A stretch of 64,000 nt of DNA, taken from positions 3,472,001 through 3,536,000 of the forward strand of contig AP027304.1 in the NCBI GenBank assembly GCA_036322835.1, in the 5' to 3' direction. This document shows, piece after piece, positions 37,746 through 46,513 of the stretch. Positions within the stretch are counted from its first letter, which is position 1. Each line of letters begins with the position of its first letter. The position numbers and the translations under genes were made by a program. The notes beneath the pieces are model-generated. The model saw only the letters and a program-made list of their open reading frames with translations, did not search any database and was not told where the DNA came from. This DNA is from Tenuifilaceae bacterium CYCD. GTDB lineage: Bacteria; Bacteroidota; Bacteroidia; Bacteroidales; Tenuifilaceae.

Positions 37746-38348
37746 ATGAAAACAAAATTTAACAGTAGTTTGCTATGCATTGCATTAGCAATATGCTTTA
37801 TAATCCTAACAAGCGTTGACGCATATGCTCAACAACAAAAAGGTAAAGGTAAGGCTCAAAAGGAGGCTAAAGTAGAAAAAGATAGCTTAGACAAAAAGCA
37901 TCAAGGCAAAAATAAGCCTGACGAAAAGGCAAAGGGAAACAAAGAACTAAAAGACTCATTAAAGGCTGAAACTGCGGATTCAATTGCATCTCCTGAATCC
38001 GAAAAAGATAAAGAAGGCAAAGGAAATGCCTACGGCAAGAACAAAGGAGAACTTTCAGGAAAAGAGTTTGGTCAAGACAGAGCGCAACAAGCCAAAATGA
38101 ACAAAGAAAATAAGGAAAAAGAACTTGAAAAATCCGTAATAGAGGGTGAAAAAAAAGTAAAAGAGGCTAAGGAGAAAGTAAAACAAGCCAGAGAAAAACT
38201 CGAAAAAGATAAAAAAGAAAAGAAAATCAAAGATAAGGAATACAACGAACGCAAGGCTAAAATAGATAAAGCAGAACAAGCAGCAAATGAACTTGAGGCT
38301 AAAGCAGAAAAAGCAAAAAAGAATAAAACTGAAGAGATTGCTCAGTAA
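37746..38348 (+). CDS. Exported Lys/Glu-rich coiled-coil protein
   Basis: The 200 residues have a signal peptide ending DAYAQ and then an extremely charged sequence dominated by Lys and Glu, with a long predicted coiled coil (about 120-200, EKKVKEAKEKVKQAREKLEK). The composition suggests an extended periplasmic or surface protein. I do not recognise a family. It follows the small lipoprotein gene by 10 bases. Confidence 0.7.
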   Translation: MKTKFNSSLLCIALAICFIILTSVDAYAQQQKGKGKAQKEAKVEKDSLDKKHQGKNKPDEKAKGNKELKDSLKAETADSIASPESEKDKEGKGNAYGKNKGELSGKEFGQDRAQQAKMNKENKEKELEKSVIEGEKKVKEAKEKVKQAREKLEKDKKEKKIKDKEYNERKAKIDKAEQAANELEAKAEKAKKNKTEEIAQ

Positions 38349-38360
38349 TAATCACAAAAG

Positions 38361-38412
38361 AGAACAATACTATTAGTATAACAATAAACTAATAGTGTTG
38401 TTCTTAATTTTT
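38361..38412 (+). terminator. Intrinsic terminator
   Basis: A 17-bp stem with one G-T mismatch (AGAACAATACTATTAGT / ACTAATAGTGTTGTTCT) leads into TTAATTTTTT, after the coiled-coil gene. Confidence 0.75.
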
Positions 38413-38503
38413 TAATGCAAAATCATCCGCAGCCTCTCCCATTCCAAAATTGCAATCCATATATTTTCGACCAATAAGAACTTAAGGTAATTACTAAAAT
38501 ATT

Positions 38504-38884
38504 TTAGAAATTAATACTTGTTCTCATAAATGCTACTAGCGCATTATCCAGCAACAGACCGCTTTCCACCTGATGATCTCCAATCAATTTTGCAGAAGGA
38601 GAATCACCGTGAGTGGCAACTCCATTCAGGAAAAATTCGCCCCCTTTCCATAAAGATGCATTTTGAGTATTAAAGCCTACCATAAGATTTGCCATACCCA
38701 AGTACCCTGTTCCAGATTTTATGACCCCTTTTGCATTAGCACAAATATCGCCGACATACTGTGCCTCATAGGTCAATGCAGCTAAACTATCGGGAGTTTC
38801 ATTTAAATTTTGTTCTAAGGTATTTTGTGACAGTACTACCAAAGCATAATGGAGAAGGACAGTAATACCAATCAACCTTTTCAT
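38504..38884 (-). pseudogene. Remnant of an OprB-type carbohydrate porin
   Basis: The 126-residue frame has a signal peptide and then SLAALTYEAQYVGDICANAKG, GYLGMANLMVGFNTQNASLWKGGEFFLNGVATHGDSPSAKLIGDHQVES, which resembles the N-terminal part of OprB porins (normally about 400 residues). After about residue 107 the resemblance stops and a stop codon follows. No continuation is seen in other frames before 38400. It may be truncated, or a small OprB-like protein of its own. Confidence 0.55.
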
Positions 38885-39068
38885 AGTTTATATTATTTTA
38901 AAGTTATTTTCCACCGCAAAGTAGCGGAAGATTGCTTGGTACTACAATCCCAAAAAATAATGAATTATTAATGTACCGATCCCCAATTTTAGGGATTCAA
39001 AATTTTTGTATTGATGAGAATATTTTAGGTATTGTATTTGTAATTTAGGCGCTCTAAATCCATCCGAT

Positions 39069-39785
39069 ATGAAAAAGAATATAATCGCCTCATTGATCCT
39101 ATTAACAACTATTAGCATTAGTTCGCAGGCTCAAATATTAAAGAAAGCGAAGGGACTGGTTGATCAAGGGAAAAAAGGAAATTTCACTGAGCAGGAAGCG
39201 GTTTCAGGTATTAAAGAAGCGTTGAGCAAGGGAACTGTTAAAGGGGCAGAAATGGTCTCCAAAAAGGATGGTTACTTTGGCGATGCAGAAATTAAGATTC
39301 CTTTCCCTCCCGAGGCTAAAACTATAGAGGAAAAACTCAGAGCAATAGGAATGGGTAAGAAAGTGGACGAGGCTGTTCTTTCCATAAACCGAGCAGCCGA
39401 GGATGCTGCTGTTAAAGCAAAGGATATATTCCTTGTGGCAATTAAAGAAATGACGGTTAAGGATGCCATTAACATTGTTAAAGGCAACGACAATGCTGCA
39501 ACCCAATACCTTAAAACGCATACATCTGCAGAACTAAAAAAACAGTTCACCCCAATAATTGAGGAATCACTCAAAAAGGTTAATGCAACAAAGTACTGGA
39601 GCAATGTAATTAATGCATACAATAAAATTCCGATGGTAAAAAAAATGAATCCTAACCTAACGGAGTATGTAACCGACAAAGCCATTGAAGGACTTTTTGT
39701 AAAAATTGCCAAGGAGGAAAAAGAGATCAGGAAGAACCCTATAGCACGTACATCGGATTTACTTAAAAAGGTTTTCGGAAAATAG
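39069..39785 (+). CDS. DUF4197 domain protein, exported
   Basis: The 238-residue product has a signal peptide ending SSQAQ. The mature part fits DUF4197: EAVSGIKEALSKGTVKGAEMVSKKDGYFGDAEIKIPFP, then the paired-helix body with AAEDAAVKAKDIFLVAIKEMTV. These proteins are widespread, probably periplasmic and uncharacterised. The gene is monocistronic with its own terminator. Confidence 0.88.
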   Translation: MKKNIIASLILLTTISISSQAQILKKAKGLVDQGKKGNFTEQEAVSGIKEALSKGTVKGAEMVSKKDGYFGDAEIKIPFPPEAKTIEEKLRAIGMGKKVDEAVLSINRAAEDAAVKAKDIFLVAIKEMTVKDAINIVKGNDNAATQYLKTHTSAELKKQFTPIIEESLKKVNATKYWSNVINAYNKIPMVKKMNPNLTEYVTDKAIEGLFVKIAKEEKEIRKNPIARTSDLLKKVFGK

Positions 39786-39813
39786 AATCCTTCTTAAAAA
39801 ATGATATAAATAG

Positions 39814-39840
39814 AAAAGGAGAACCTTCAGTTCTCCTTTT
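39814..39840. terminator. Bidirectional intrinsic terminator
   Basis: An 11-bp stem AAAAGGAGAAC / GTTCTCCTTTT with a 5-nt loop sits between the converging DUF4197 and peroxiredoxin genes. Confidence 0.85.
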
Positions 39841-39846
39841 TATGTT

Positions 39847-40557
39847 TTACTTCTTAAGCACCTTCTTCAAAACCGTATCCTTGTCTATTTTTTTGGTGCA
39901 GAAGAACCAATCGTGGCACTTAACACTTTCGTCCTTGGTTTCCATACGCTCCTTGGCAACACCGCATGAACCGGCGGTTGGAACAATGACATCGTCGCCC
40001 GGACGCCAATCGGCTGGAGTTGCAACCTTAAACTCATCAGCGGTTTGCAATGCAACAACCACACGGTAAAGTTCATCAAAATTACGACCCAAACTCAATG
40101 GGTAGTAAATGATGGTGCGGATAACCCCGTTGGGATCAATTACAAACACTGCGCGTACAGCTTTGGTGTTGCTCTCGCCAGGTTGAATCATTCCGTATTT
40201 CTTGGCAACCTCCATGGTGATATCCTCAATTAGCGGAAAAGTCACCTCAACGTTCTTCATTCCTTTGTACTCAATCTTCTCCTTAATTGTGCGTAACCAC
40301 GCAATATGGCTGTAAAGTCCGTCAACCGAAAGGCCTACCAACTTGCAGTTTGCCTCGTTGAACTGCTTCTCCATCGATGCAAAAGTCATAAACTCCGATG
40401 TACATACAGGTGTAAAATCGGCTGGGTGACTGAACAGAATAACCCAACTTCCCTTATAATCGGCAGGGAAATTAATTTCGCCCTGAGTAGTTACAGCCTT
40501 AAACTCGGGAGCCTTGTCGCCAATACGTGGCATTGCAAAAACTTGATTTTCTTCCAT
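39847..40557 (-). CDS. Peroxiredoxin, Prx6-like
   Basis: The 236-residue thiol peroxidase has the active-site block HPADFTPVCTSEF with P45, T49 and the peroxidatic C52. The length and the long C-terminal domain (from about 165, with further Cys near residues 197 and 216) fit the Prx6/AhpC2 class. It reduces H2O2 and organic peroxides. A thioferritin gene lies just upstream on the same strand, behind a terminator, forming an oxidative-defence neighbourhood. Confidence 0.92.
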   Translation of the reverse strand: MEENQVFAMPRIGDKAPEFKAVTTQGEINFPADYKGSWVILFSHPADFTPVCTSEFMTFASMEKQFNEANCKLVGLSVDGLYSHIAWLRTIKEKIEYKGMKNVEVTFPLIEDITMEVAKKYGMIQPGESNTKAVRAVFVIDPNGVIRTIIYYPLSLGRNFDELYRVVVALQTADEFKVATPADWRPGDDVIVPTAGSCGVAKERMETKDESVKCHDWFFCTKKIDKDTVLKKVLKK

Positions 40558-40590
40558 ATCTATTTAATTTTAGTGATTTTATACAATTTA

Positions 40591-40621
40591 CTAAAACCCT
40601 CAGAACAGCTGAGGGTTTTAG
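40591..40621 (-). terminator. Terminator between thioferritin and peroxiredoxin genes
   Basis: A 13-bp stem CTAAAACCCTCAG / CTGAGGGTTTTAG with a 5-nt loop. It lies after the thioferritin stop on the minus strand. Confidence 0.7.
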
Positions 40622-40651
40622 TACGAAACAATCACTAAACAAAAATGTTCA

Positions 40652-41164
40652 CTACATCCTTAACTTTCTAAATTCGTCCTTCATACGCTGAATGTCGGTT
40701 ATCCAATCCTCAATATCGTTTTCGTGCTCCAGCTCCTCATTCAGAATTTGAACAGCCATTTGATGGGTTGAGTGATCTTTGCCATTGGTAAAATCGGCAA
40801 GTTCCTGGTAGCGCTGTATTGCGCATCTTTCGCCGTTTAGGTTTTGCTCAAGAATAACCTCAATGTAAGGATCGGATGGCTCATCGTACTTGCAGCGCGC
40901 ATGTTTAGTCCAATCCGCAGGATTAATGATAGGTGTACCCCCAAGCTGAATAATACGGTTAACAACCAGTACAGCATGGTTTAACTCCTGCGTTGCATGC
41001 AGCAGCAACTCGGGCTCCACCTCGCTCCGCATTGGGCCTTCCATTAGCCGAGCACCAATCCAGTACTGATAGTAAGCCAACCACTCCTCAGCAAGTGCTG
41101 CATTAAGCATTTCCAGTAACTTTTTAACGTCAACGGTTGCAATGTTTTTTGCTTCTTTTCCCAT
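40652..41164 (-). CDS. Dps-like ferritin (DPSL, thioferritin)
   Basis: The 170-residue four-helix protein has ferroxidase-type ligands (E26/E27, E60 and H63 in TQELNHA, E144 and H147 in NEELEHE) plus two Cys, C91 and C114 (in NGERC), close to the metal site. This Cys pair marks the DPSL/thioferritin subfamily known from Sulfolobus and Bacteroides fragilis, which stores iron and consumes H2O2. It is monocistronic. Confidence 0.85.
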   Translation of the reverse strand: MGKEAKNIATVDVKKLLEMLNAALAEEWLAYYQYWIGARLMEGPMRSEVEPELLLHATQELNHAVLVVNRIIQLGGTPIINPADWTKHARCKYDEPSDPYIEVILEQNLNGERCAIQRYQELADFTNGKDHSTHQMAVQILNEELEHENDIEDWITDIQRMKDEFRKLRM

Positions 41165-41293
41165 AGTTAATTGGTTTTGGTGATATTGTACTATTATTAT
41201 GAACTTACTATAATTATATGTTCAAAGTTGTAAAAACACTACTAATGGTGTATTCCTATTAAAAAAACTAAAATATAAAAAATAGCAGAGAAA

Positions 41294-42079
41294 CTAAAGT
41301 ATTTTTTCTACTATTTTATCAAAAGCAGAAATAACGGTTTGATCCGATTGCCCATAAACACTCAAGCCTTTTTCCGCTGCTTCACCCACTTCAGCAACTA
41401 AGGGCACTTGGCCTAAAAGGGTTGTTCCAACCTCTGCGGCCAGTGTTGCACCACCATTTTGCCCAAAAATATAGTATTTTTCATCGGGGTGCTGTTTGGG
41501 TGTAAACCATGACATGTTTTCAACAATCCCTAAAATTGGAATATTTAGATCGTCATTGGTAAACATTGAAACAGCTTTTCGAGCATCATTCAGTGCAACT
41601 TCCTGAGGTGTAGTTACAATTATTGCCCCACTTAGCCTTAGTTTTTGAACGGTTGTAAGTTGAATATCGCCAGTTCCTGGAGGAAAATCAATAACCAAGT
41701 AGTCTATATTACCCCATTGTGTATTTTCAAAAAGTTGAGTAATTGCATTAGCGGCCATTGGCCCTCTCCAAATTAAACCCTTATTCTTTGGCACAAAAAA
41801 ACCTATGGACATAATTTTTACCCCAAACTGTTCGATTGGGAACATCATCTCTTTTTCACCAAAAGTTGTAACCTCGGGCTTTGCATCTTCTATCCCAAAC
41901 ATTTTTGGGATAGAAGGGCCGTAAATATCGGCATCAACCAAGGCAACCTTTAGTCCTTGACGGGCCAATCCTATAGATAAATTGGCGGAGACCGTAGATT
42001 TGCCAACACCTCCTTTACCCGACGCCACTACAATAATTTTCTTCACATTGGGTAAATCAATTTTTTCGAAAACTGCCAT
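41294..42079 (-). CDS. Mrp/ApbC-type P-loop ATPase (Fe-S cluster carrier)
   Basis: The 261-residue protein has the deviant Walker A VASGKGGVGKST, the DADIYGPSIP block and DFPPGTGDIQL. It lacks the N-terminal MIP18 domain of longer Mrp proteins. I do not see a CxxC near the C-terminus, so cluster binding at that site is doubtful. It is the last gene of the long minus-strand operon, 2 bases after an OsmC-like gene. Family role: ATP-dependent delivery of Fe-S clusters. Confidence 0.88.
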   Translation of the reverse strand: MAVFEKIDLPNVKKIIVVASGKGGVGKSTVSANLSIGLARQGLKVALVDADIYGPSIPKMFGIEDAKPEVTTFGEKEMMFPIEQFGVKIMSIGFFVPKNKGLIWRGPMAANAITQLFENTQWGNIDYLVIDFPPGTGDIQLTTVQKLRLSGAIIVTTPQEVALNDARKAVSMFTNDDLNIPILGIVENMSWFTPKQHPDEKYYIFGQNGGATLAAEVGTTLLGQVPLVAEVGEAAEKGLSVYGQSDQTVISAFDKIVEKIL

Positions 42080-42081
42080 GC

Positions 42082-42486
42082 TTAAATGTATTTTATTTCA
42101 TTGGTTATTTTTACCCCAGCTTGTTTAAATAGAACTCCAACAGGGCATGTATTTAGAGTATGCTCCAGGCATTTCTCTATTTTTTGTTTTTCCTCGTTTG
42201 TTTGGATTGTCAGAATAAAATGAATGTCGGAAATTGTAGGGGCATCGTTCCGCTGCTCAGCATTTGCTTCAACTTCCATTTTATCAAAGGATAAACGCAT
42301 TTTCTGAGCCACCATAGCAAAAATAGTTCCCACACATCCGCTAAAACTCATTACGCAAACTTCTAAGGCCGTTGGACCACTATTGCTTCCACCTTTTGCT
42401 TCGGGTAAATCAATTACCATGCTGTGATTTCTACCGTTATCTACAACGGATTGAAATTTTCTTGTCCAAAGTGAATTTGATTTCAT
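42082..42486 (-). CDS. OsmC/Ohr-family protein
   Basis: The 134-residue OsmC fold carries Cys44 and Cys51 (EVCVMSFSGC) and a second conserved Cys in NTCPVG near residue 114. Relatives reduce organic hydroperoxides, or are redox proteins of unknown role. It lies between HdrB and Mrp in the operon, which suggests thiol chemistry connected to that cluster. Confidence 0.82.
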   Translation of the reverse strand: MKSNSLWTRKFQSVVDNGRNHSMVIDLPEAKGGSNSGPTALEVCVMSFSGCVGTIFAMVAQKMRLSFDKMEVEANAEQRNDAPTISDIHFILTIQTNEEKQKIEKCLEHTLNTCPVGVLFKQAGVKITNEIKYI

Positions 42487-42541
42487 GATTTTATGTTTTT
42501 AGTTAACGATAAAGTAATAGATTATATTAATAGCCAATTTG

Positions 42542-43612
42542 TTAGTAACATTTAAGAATTTCGGGCATTTGGGGTTTCCCCAGATCCACGCCATTTAACC
42601 CTTTATATTTTTCATCGGGGCTATAGTTAACACCTAGTTTATCGAGTAACGGTTCAACAGAAACCTGATGCAATTGCAATCCTATATCCCAAGGATTATA
42701 GCCTAACAGGAGCCCAGCCAATTCCTCGTATGTTAGTACTGGGATTCCAAAACCATTTTCACCATACGTTTTGCCTTGCATTTCGGCAATTACATACTGC
42801 CAACGGTCTAGAAAAAAGGTACACCCTGGGCAATTGGCAATTATTAAATCAGGGTGATAGGGCTCCATGGAATCGAATTTCATTTTTGAATTGCTTAAAG
42901 AGTAGCCTCTGTTTGATTTTAGGAGATATTGCCTAAAACCAAAGCCACAGCAATGTCTACGCTCAGGGTAATCAACCTGAGCACCACCCCATTCATCAAT
43001 CATGCCCGCTAAAACATAAGGAAACTCAGCACCACCAACCCCTTTTTCTGGGAAAATTTTAGCGTAATGGCAACCTATATGATCAACAACTTTAAGCGCC
43101 TCCCCAGTATGCTGGTTTATCAACCTTAGTTTTGCTTTTGCAGCAATTTCTTTTCTAAACTTATAAATTAAATCGCTAGTATGGACTAAGTTTTTAGGTT
43201 TCTCAAAGGTTTTGCCTGTAGCCCGTTTCAGAGCATCTCTTGTTTCTTTCTCTTTTTCCGGAAAATGCTTCCAGGTTTCAAGCACTTCGGAATAAACACC
43301 AAAGGAAGTAACACATGAGCAAACAAAGTTCTCGTATCCTGCTTCGGTCATCAATGCAAATTGGCGAGCAACAACAGTCATTATCGTTTCAAAAGGAATA
43401 ATCCCAGAATGATATGCAATGCCAGTACAGGTAGTTTGCTGGGCGTCATCAAAAATATTTTTGGCCATCTCCTTCTCAATAATTTTAAGAAAAAGATCTT
43501 CGGCAGCAGGGAAAAAGTTTTGGCGAATACAACTCCGAGCGAAATAGTAATTGTTATCTGCTATATGCTTCTGGTAGTTTTCCCACGCTTCATTTCTCGA
43601 TATTTTTTGCAT
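42542..43612 (-). CDS. HdrB-like heterodisulfide reductase subunit (copy 1)
   Basis: The 356-residue protein has a complete C-terminal CCG-type cluster site: C181 (DHIGC), C221-C222 (RRHCCGFG) and C261/C264 (NCPGC). The N-terminal half keeps only C28, C62 (TTCTGIAYH, where the classic motif has CC) and C98/C100. HdrB uses such sites for non-cubane [4Fe-4S] clusters that act on disulfides. It follows HdrC with a 14-base gap. A near-identical-length copy is at 62150-63223. Confidence 0.88.
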   Translation of the reverse strand: MQKISRNEAWENYQKHIADNNYYFARSCIRQNFFPAAEDLFLKIIEKEMAKNIFDDAQQTTCTGIAYHSGIIPFETIMTVVARQFALMTEAGYENFVCSCVTSFGVYSEVLETWKHFPEKEKETRDALKRATGKTFEKPKNLVHTSDLIYKFRKEIAAKAKLRLINQHTGEALKVVDHIGCHYAKIFPEKGVGGAEFPYVLAGMIDEWGGAQVDYPERRHCCGFGFRQYLLKSNRGYSLSNSKMKFDSMEPYHPDLIIANCPGCTFFLDRWQYVIAEMQGKTYGENGFGIPVLTYEELAGLLLGYNPWDIGLQLHQVSVEPLLDKLGVNYSPDEKYKGLNGVDLGKPQMPEILKCY

Positions 43613-43626
43613 TTATTGGCGATTTA

Positions 43627-44310
43627 CTATTCCTCGTACATTTTCTTAAAGTATTCATCGTTACCCTTACTAAAGGCAATATCATCTTTCTGGGCATTTA
43701 GGCGACTATACTCTTCAATTTTCTCGAATCTTTCAGTAGCTCCCGTTTCGTCGAATATACGCCGAAGATCGTTCAGCGATTCCCTTGATGTATTCCTAAG
43801 TGTGCCACTTTGATACCTCCCATAGCTCGATCCAAACCTATCCAGCACTTGCTCCTTGTGTTCCTTTAGCCAATTCCAAATAGGCCCCTGTTCGGGGTAC
43901 ATGTTGGTATTAACCTCGTCGATATAAACACAGTAACCATATTGTAGAATATGATCGCCAACGGTTCGCTTAATTGCTAACTGCTTTTGACCCTGCTTGC
44001 TTTCCACAAAGTAGCCTGTTTCAATTGATAGCGCTCGCAATGCTTGAACAATATATCCAGGAACGTTATCCCTTGGGCAACGTGTTTTGCAGGAAAGACA
44101 CTCCCCACAATACCAAATGGTGTCGCTTTTTAATAGTTGAACCAATTTCTCTTCATTTCCTTGTTGAACAGTATCAACAACCAACCGAGGATCATAGTCT
44201 CGAACTGCAGCAGCGGGGCAAATGGCAGTACAGGTACCGCAGTTAATGCAAGCGTTTAAGCCCTCTATGTATCGTATATCCTTTTGTAAAATTTCAAATA
44301 GGCTTGACAT
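43627..44310 (-). CDS. HdrC-like 4Fe-4S protein (copy 1)
   Basis: The 227-residue soluble electron-transfer protein has two [4Fe-4S] sites: C21/C24/C27/C31 (CINCGTCTAIC) and C68/C71/C74/C78 (CGECLSCKTRC). The extended C-terminal part (YCVYIDEVNTNMYPEQGP) is also present in copy 2 at 61408-62127. HdrC passes electrons between HdrA and HdrB. It is preceded by the MinD-like genes of the same operon. Confidence 0.88.
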   Translation of the reverse strand: MSSLFEILQKDIRYIEGLNACINCGTCTAICPAAAVRDYDPRLVVDTVQQGNEEKLVQLLKSDTIWYCGECLSCKTRCPRDNVPGYIVQALRALSIETGYFVESKQGQKQLAIKRTVGDHILQYGYCVYIDEVNTNMYPEQGPIWNWLKEHKEQVLDRFGSSYGRYQSGTLRNTSRESLNDLRRIFDETGATERFEKIEEYSRLNAQKDDIAFSKGNDEYFKKMYEE

Positions 44311-44340
44311 TGCTAATCGTATTATATTAAATAACCATTG

Positions 44341-45216
44341 CTACTTATTACAAACAATCATACCATACGCTGCTCTAATTTCTTCGGCAACGTCTGATGT
44401 AGGCGCCCATTCAACAATGCTCTTACAATTAATCATTGCCTCAACAACCTGAGGGTTGAATAAAAGTTTACCAATAGTTTTGATACCCAAATCATTGCAG
44501 TAAACTTCTATTTGTTTTGTCATCTCAAAATTCAGGTCGTACTTATTTATCAGCACCCACGTTTTCAAATTGAACTTTGCGGTTATTTCAACAGTCCGCT
44601 GTAAATCGTGCATTCCAGAGATAGTTGGTTCTGTTACAATTAGTACATGGTCAACCCCTGTAATTGTTGAAATTACAGCACAACCAATGCCCGGAGGGCC
44701 ATCAAGAATAATTGTATTGATGCTACTTTGAGCTGCAATTTGTTTTGCTTTTTCGCGCACAATACTGACCAGTTTTCCTGAGTTTTCTTCACCAGGCGCT
44801 AATCTGCCATAAACCATTTTACCATTACGGAAAGAACCCGAATACATACGGCTCTTATCGTTTCTAATCATTGAAATGGCTTTAGAAGGGCAAACCCTTG
44901 AGCAAAGGAAGCAACCATCGCACGAGGTCTCTGAAATTGCTACCTTGTTATTTTGAAACGAAATAGCATCAAAACGGCAATAATTTGAGCATAACCCACA
45001 ATTTAGACAGAGGTTATAGTTTATTGTAGCCTTGTGTCCCGAAGCGTAAACAAGCTCCTCATCGTGAGAAGGATTAAATAGAATGTGTAAATTTGCGGCA
45101 TCCACATCACAGTCGGCCAAAACAACCTTTTCGGATAAAGTTGCAAAAGCAGCACTTATGCTACTTTTACCAGTGCCTCCCTTACCGCTAATAACTGCAA
45201 TTTCCATCTTTTTCAA
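44341..45216 (-). CDS. MinD/ParA-type ATPase with inserted double ferredoxin domain (1)
   Basis: The 291 residues carry the P-loop VISGKGGTGKSS, a DCDVDAANLH block, and inserted ferredoxin clusters (CLNCGLCSNYC and CDGCFLCSRVC, about 75-125), then DGPPGIGC. These NifH-like proteins occur in tandem pairs in anaerobes beside NifX-like genes. Their role is thought to be in metal-cluster assembly, but no reaction is proven. It overlaps the sister gene upstream by 29 bases. Confidence 0.88.
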   Translation of the reverse strand: MKKMEIAVISGKGGTGKSSISAAFATLSEKVVLADCDVDAANLHILFNPSHDEELVYASGHKATINYNLCLNCGLCSNYCRFDAISFQNNKVAISETSCDGCFLCSRVCPSKAISMIRNDKSRMYSGSFRNGKMVYGRLAPGEENSGKLVSIVREKAKQIAAQSSINTIILDGPPGIGCAVISTITGVDHVLIVTEPTISGMHDLQRTVEITAKFNLKTWVLINKYDLNFEMTKQIEVYCNDLGIKTIGKLLFNPQVVEAMINCKSIVEWAPTSDVAEEIRAAYGMIVCNK

Positions 45217-46054
45217 CTATTGAGTTAAGCATTGACATAAATTGAGGCTGCCATTCGGGCATATATTTAGCCACTATTTCCCCTTTTGAGTAGTGCGAAG
45301 CAATAGTTTTGTCAAACGGGATTTCCATTAGAATAGGAATATTCTCCTGATTTAAATAGCTATAAATATCATTATTACCAAGCCCTGCACGGTTAATAAT
45401 AATACCACAGGTTTTACCCATTGTTTTAAGCGTCTCCACAGATTGCTTTAGGTCGCTTAAACCAAAAGGAGTTGGCTCGGTAACCAGAATTACATAATCG
45501 GCAGTTGCTACAGTTTGAATGAATGGACACGACGTACCTGGGGGTGAATCCAAAATAATAATTCCCTCATTGCCCGCCTCCTTAATTGCCGCTTTTATTA
45601 CTGAAACCGGCGAAAAAATGCCAACATTTATTTTTGCTTCAATAATTGATGTTTTTTCGGTAATACCAAAACAACTCACGGTGCCAAGGGAAACATCCTT
45701 TTCGGTAATTGCGCTATAAATGCAAGCAGCAGAGCAAGCGCCACAACCATGGCATAAATCTTCAATTACTTTGATAACCTTAGAGGGTGGTAGTATAAAA
45801 ATTGCATTGTAATTACAGTACTCGTGGCATTTTCCACAGTACGTACAATTAATCTCATTAATTACAGGAACTTTTTGATTTACACAAAAGGACTTTGATA
45901 AAATTCCCTTAAAAAAAATCAAATCGTTAGGCTCTTCAGCATCGCAATCAATCAACTTAACACGGTAGCCATGCTGCTGAAGAGTGTAAAATAGATTTGT
46001 TGACACAAGTGTTTTTCCCGTTCCACCTTTTCCACTGGCAATAGCAATTTTCAT
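45188..46054 (-). CDS. MinD/ParA-type ATPase with inserted double ferredoxin domain (2)
   Basis: The 288-residue paralogue of the next gene has the P-loop IASGKGGTGKT, a DCDAEEPND block, ferredoxin Cys sets (CTYCGKCHEYC and CHGCGACSAAC) and DSPPGTSCPF. The two are likely heteromeric partners. The CGGC-domain gene lies 10 bases upstream. Confidence 0.88.
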   Translation of the reverse strand: MKIAIASGKGGTGKTLVSTNLFYTLQQHGYRVKLIDCDAEEPNDLIFFKGILSKSFCVNQKVPVINEINCTYCGKCHEYCNYNAIFILPPSKVIKVIEDLCHGCGACSAACIYSAITEKDVSLGTVSCFGITEKTSIIEAKINVGIFSPVSVIKAAIKEAGNEGIIILDSPPGTSCPFIQTVATADYVILVTEPTPFGLSDLKQSVETLKTMGKTCGIIINRAGLGNNDIYSYLNQENIPILMEIPFDKTIASHYSKGEIVAKYMPEWQPQFMSMLNSIVEKDGNCSY

Positions 46055-46064
46055 GACAAAGTTT

Positions 46065-46508
46065 TTAATTGTATTTCAGCCTTGTTTGCTCATCAGCTAG
46101 TGTAGGCTTTATCAACTCCTTAAACATTTCGCCATGCCAAGTTTTAAGATTGCCATGAGTTGTAAAATATTTTTCGGGTATTGGATGTGTTCCTACGATA
46201 ACCGTCATGCCGTACTTTTCTGTAATAAATTTTCGGAAGTAGTCAATTCGAGGACAAGGAGGATAGCCAACAAGTAACCCTGTTGCTAAGTGTACATGCG
46301 TAACTCCGTTCTTTTTCATTTCTTCAGGTGCATATTCAATATTTCCACCGGGGCAACCACCGCAAGTTGTATAGCCTACAAGTTCCACGTCTTTATCTTT
46401 ATAAATAGAGAATGCACCCTCTCTGTTTTGAAGTGCTCTAAAGCATTTACCGCCAGCACAAGTATGGTATCGGTTACAGATAATAATACCAATTTTAATT
46501 TTCTCCAT
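46065..46508 (-). CDS. CGGC domain protein
   Basis: The 147-residue protein shows the family's Cys pattern: ICNRYHTCAGGKC (about 10-22), TTCGGCPGG (about 48-56) and YPPCPRIDYF (about 81-90). CGGC proteins are found in anaerobes and are presumed to bind metal. The function is unknown. It sits in the MinD/NifX-like cluster with short gaps on both sides. Confidence 0.85.
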   Translation of the reverse strand: MEKIKIGIIICNRYHTCAGGKCFRALQNREGAFSIYKDKDVELVGYTTCGGCPGGNIEYAPEEMKKNGVTHVHLATGLLVGYPPCPRIDYFRKFITEKYGMTVIVGTHPIPEKYFTTHGNLKTWHGEMFKELIKPTLADEQTRLKYN

Positions 46509-46513
46509 TTGGA

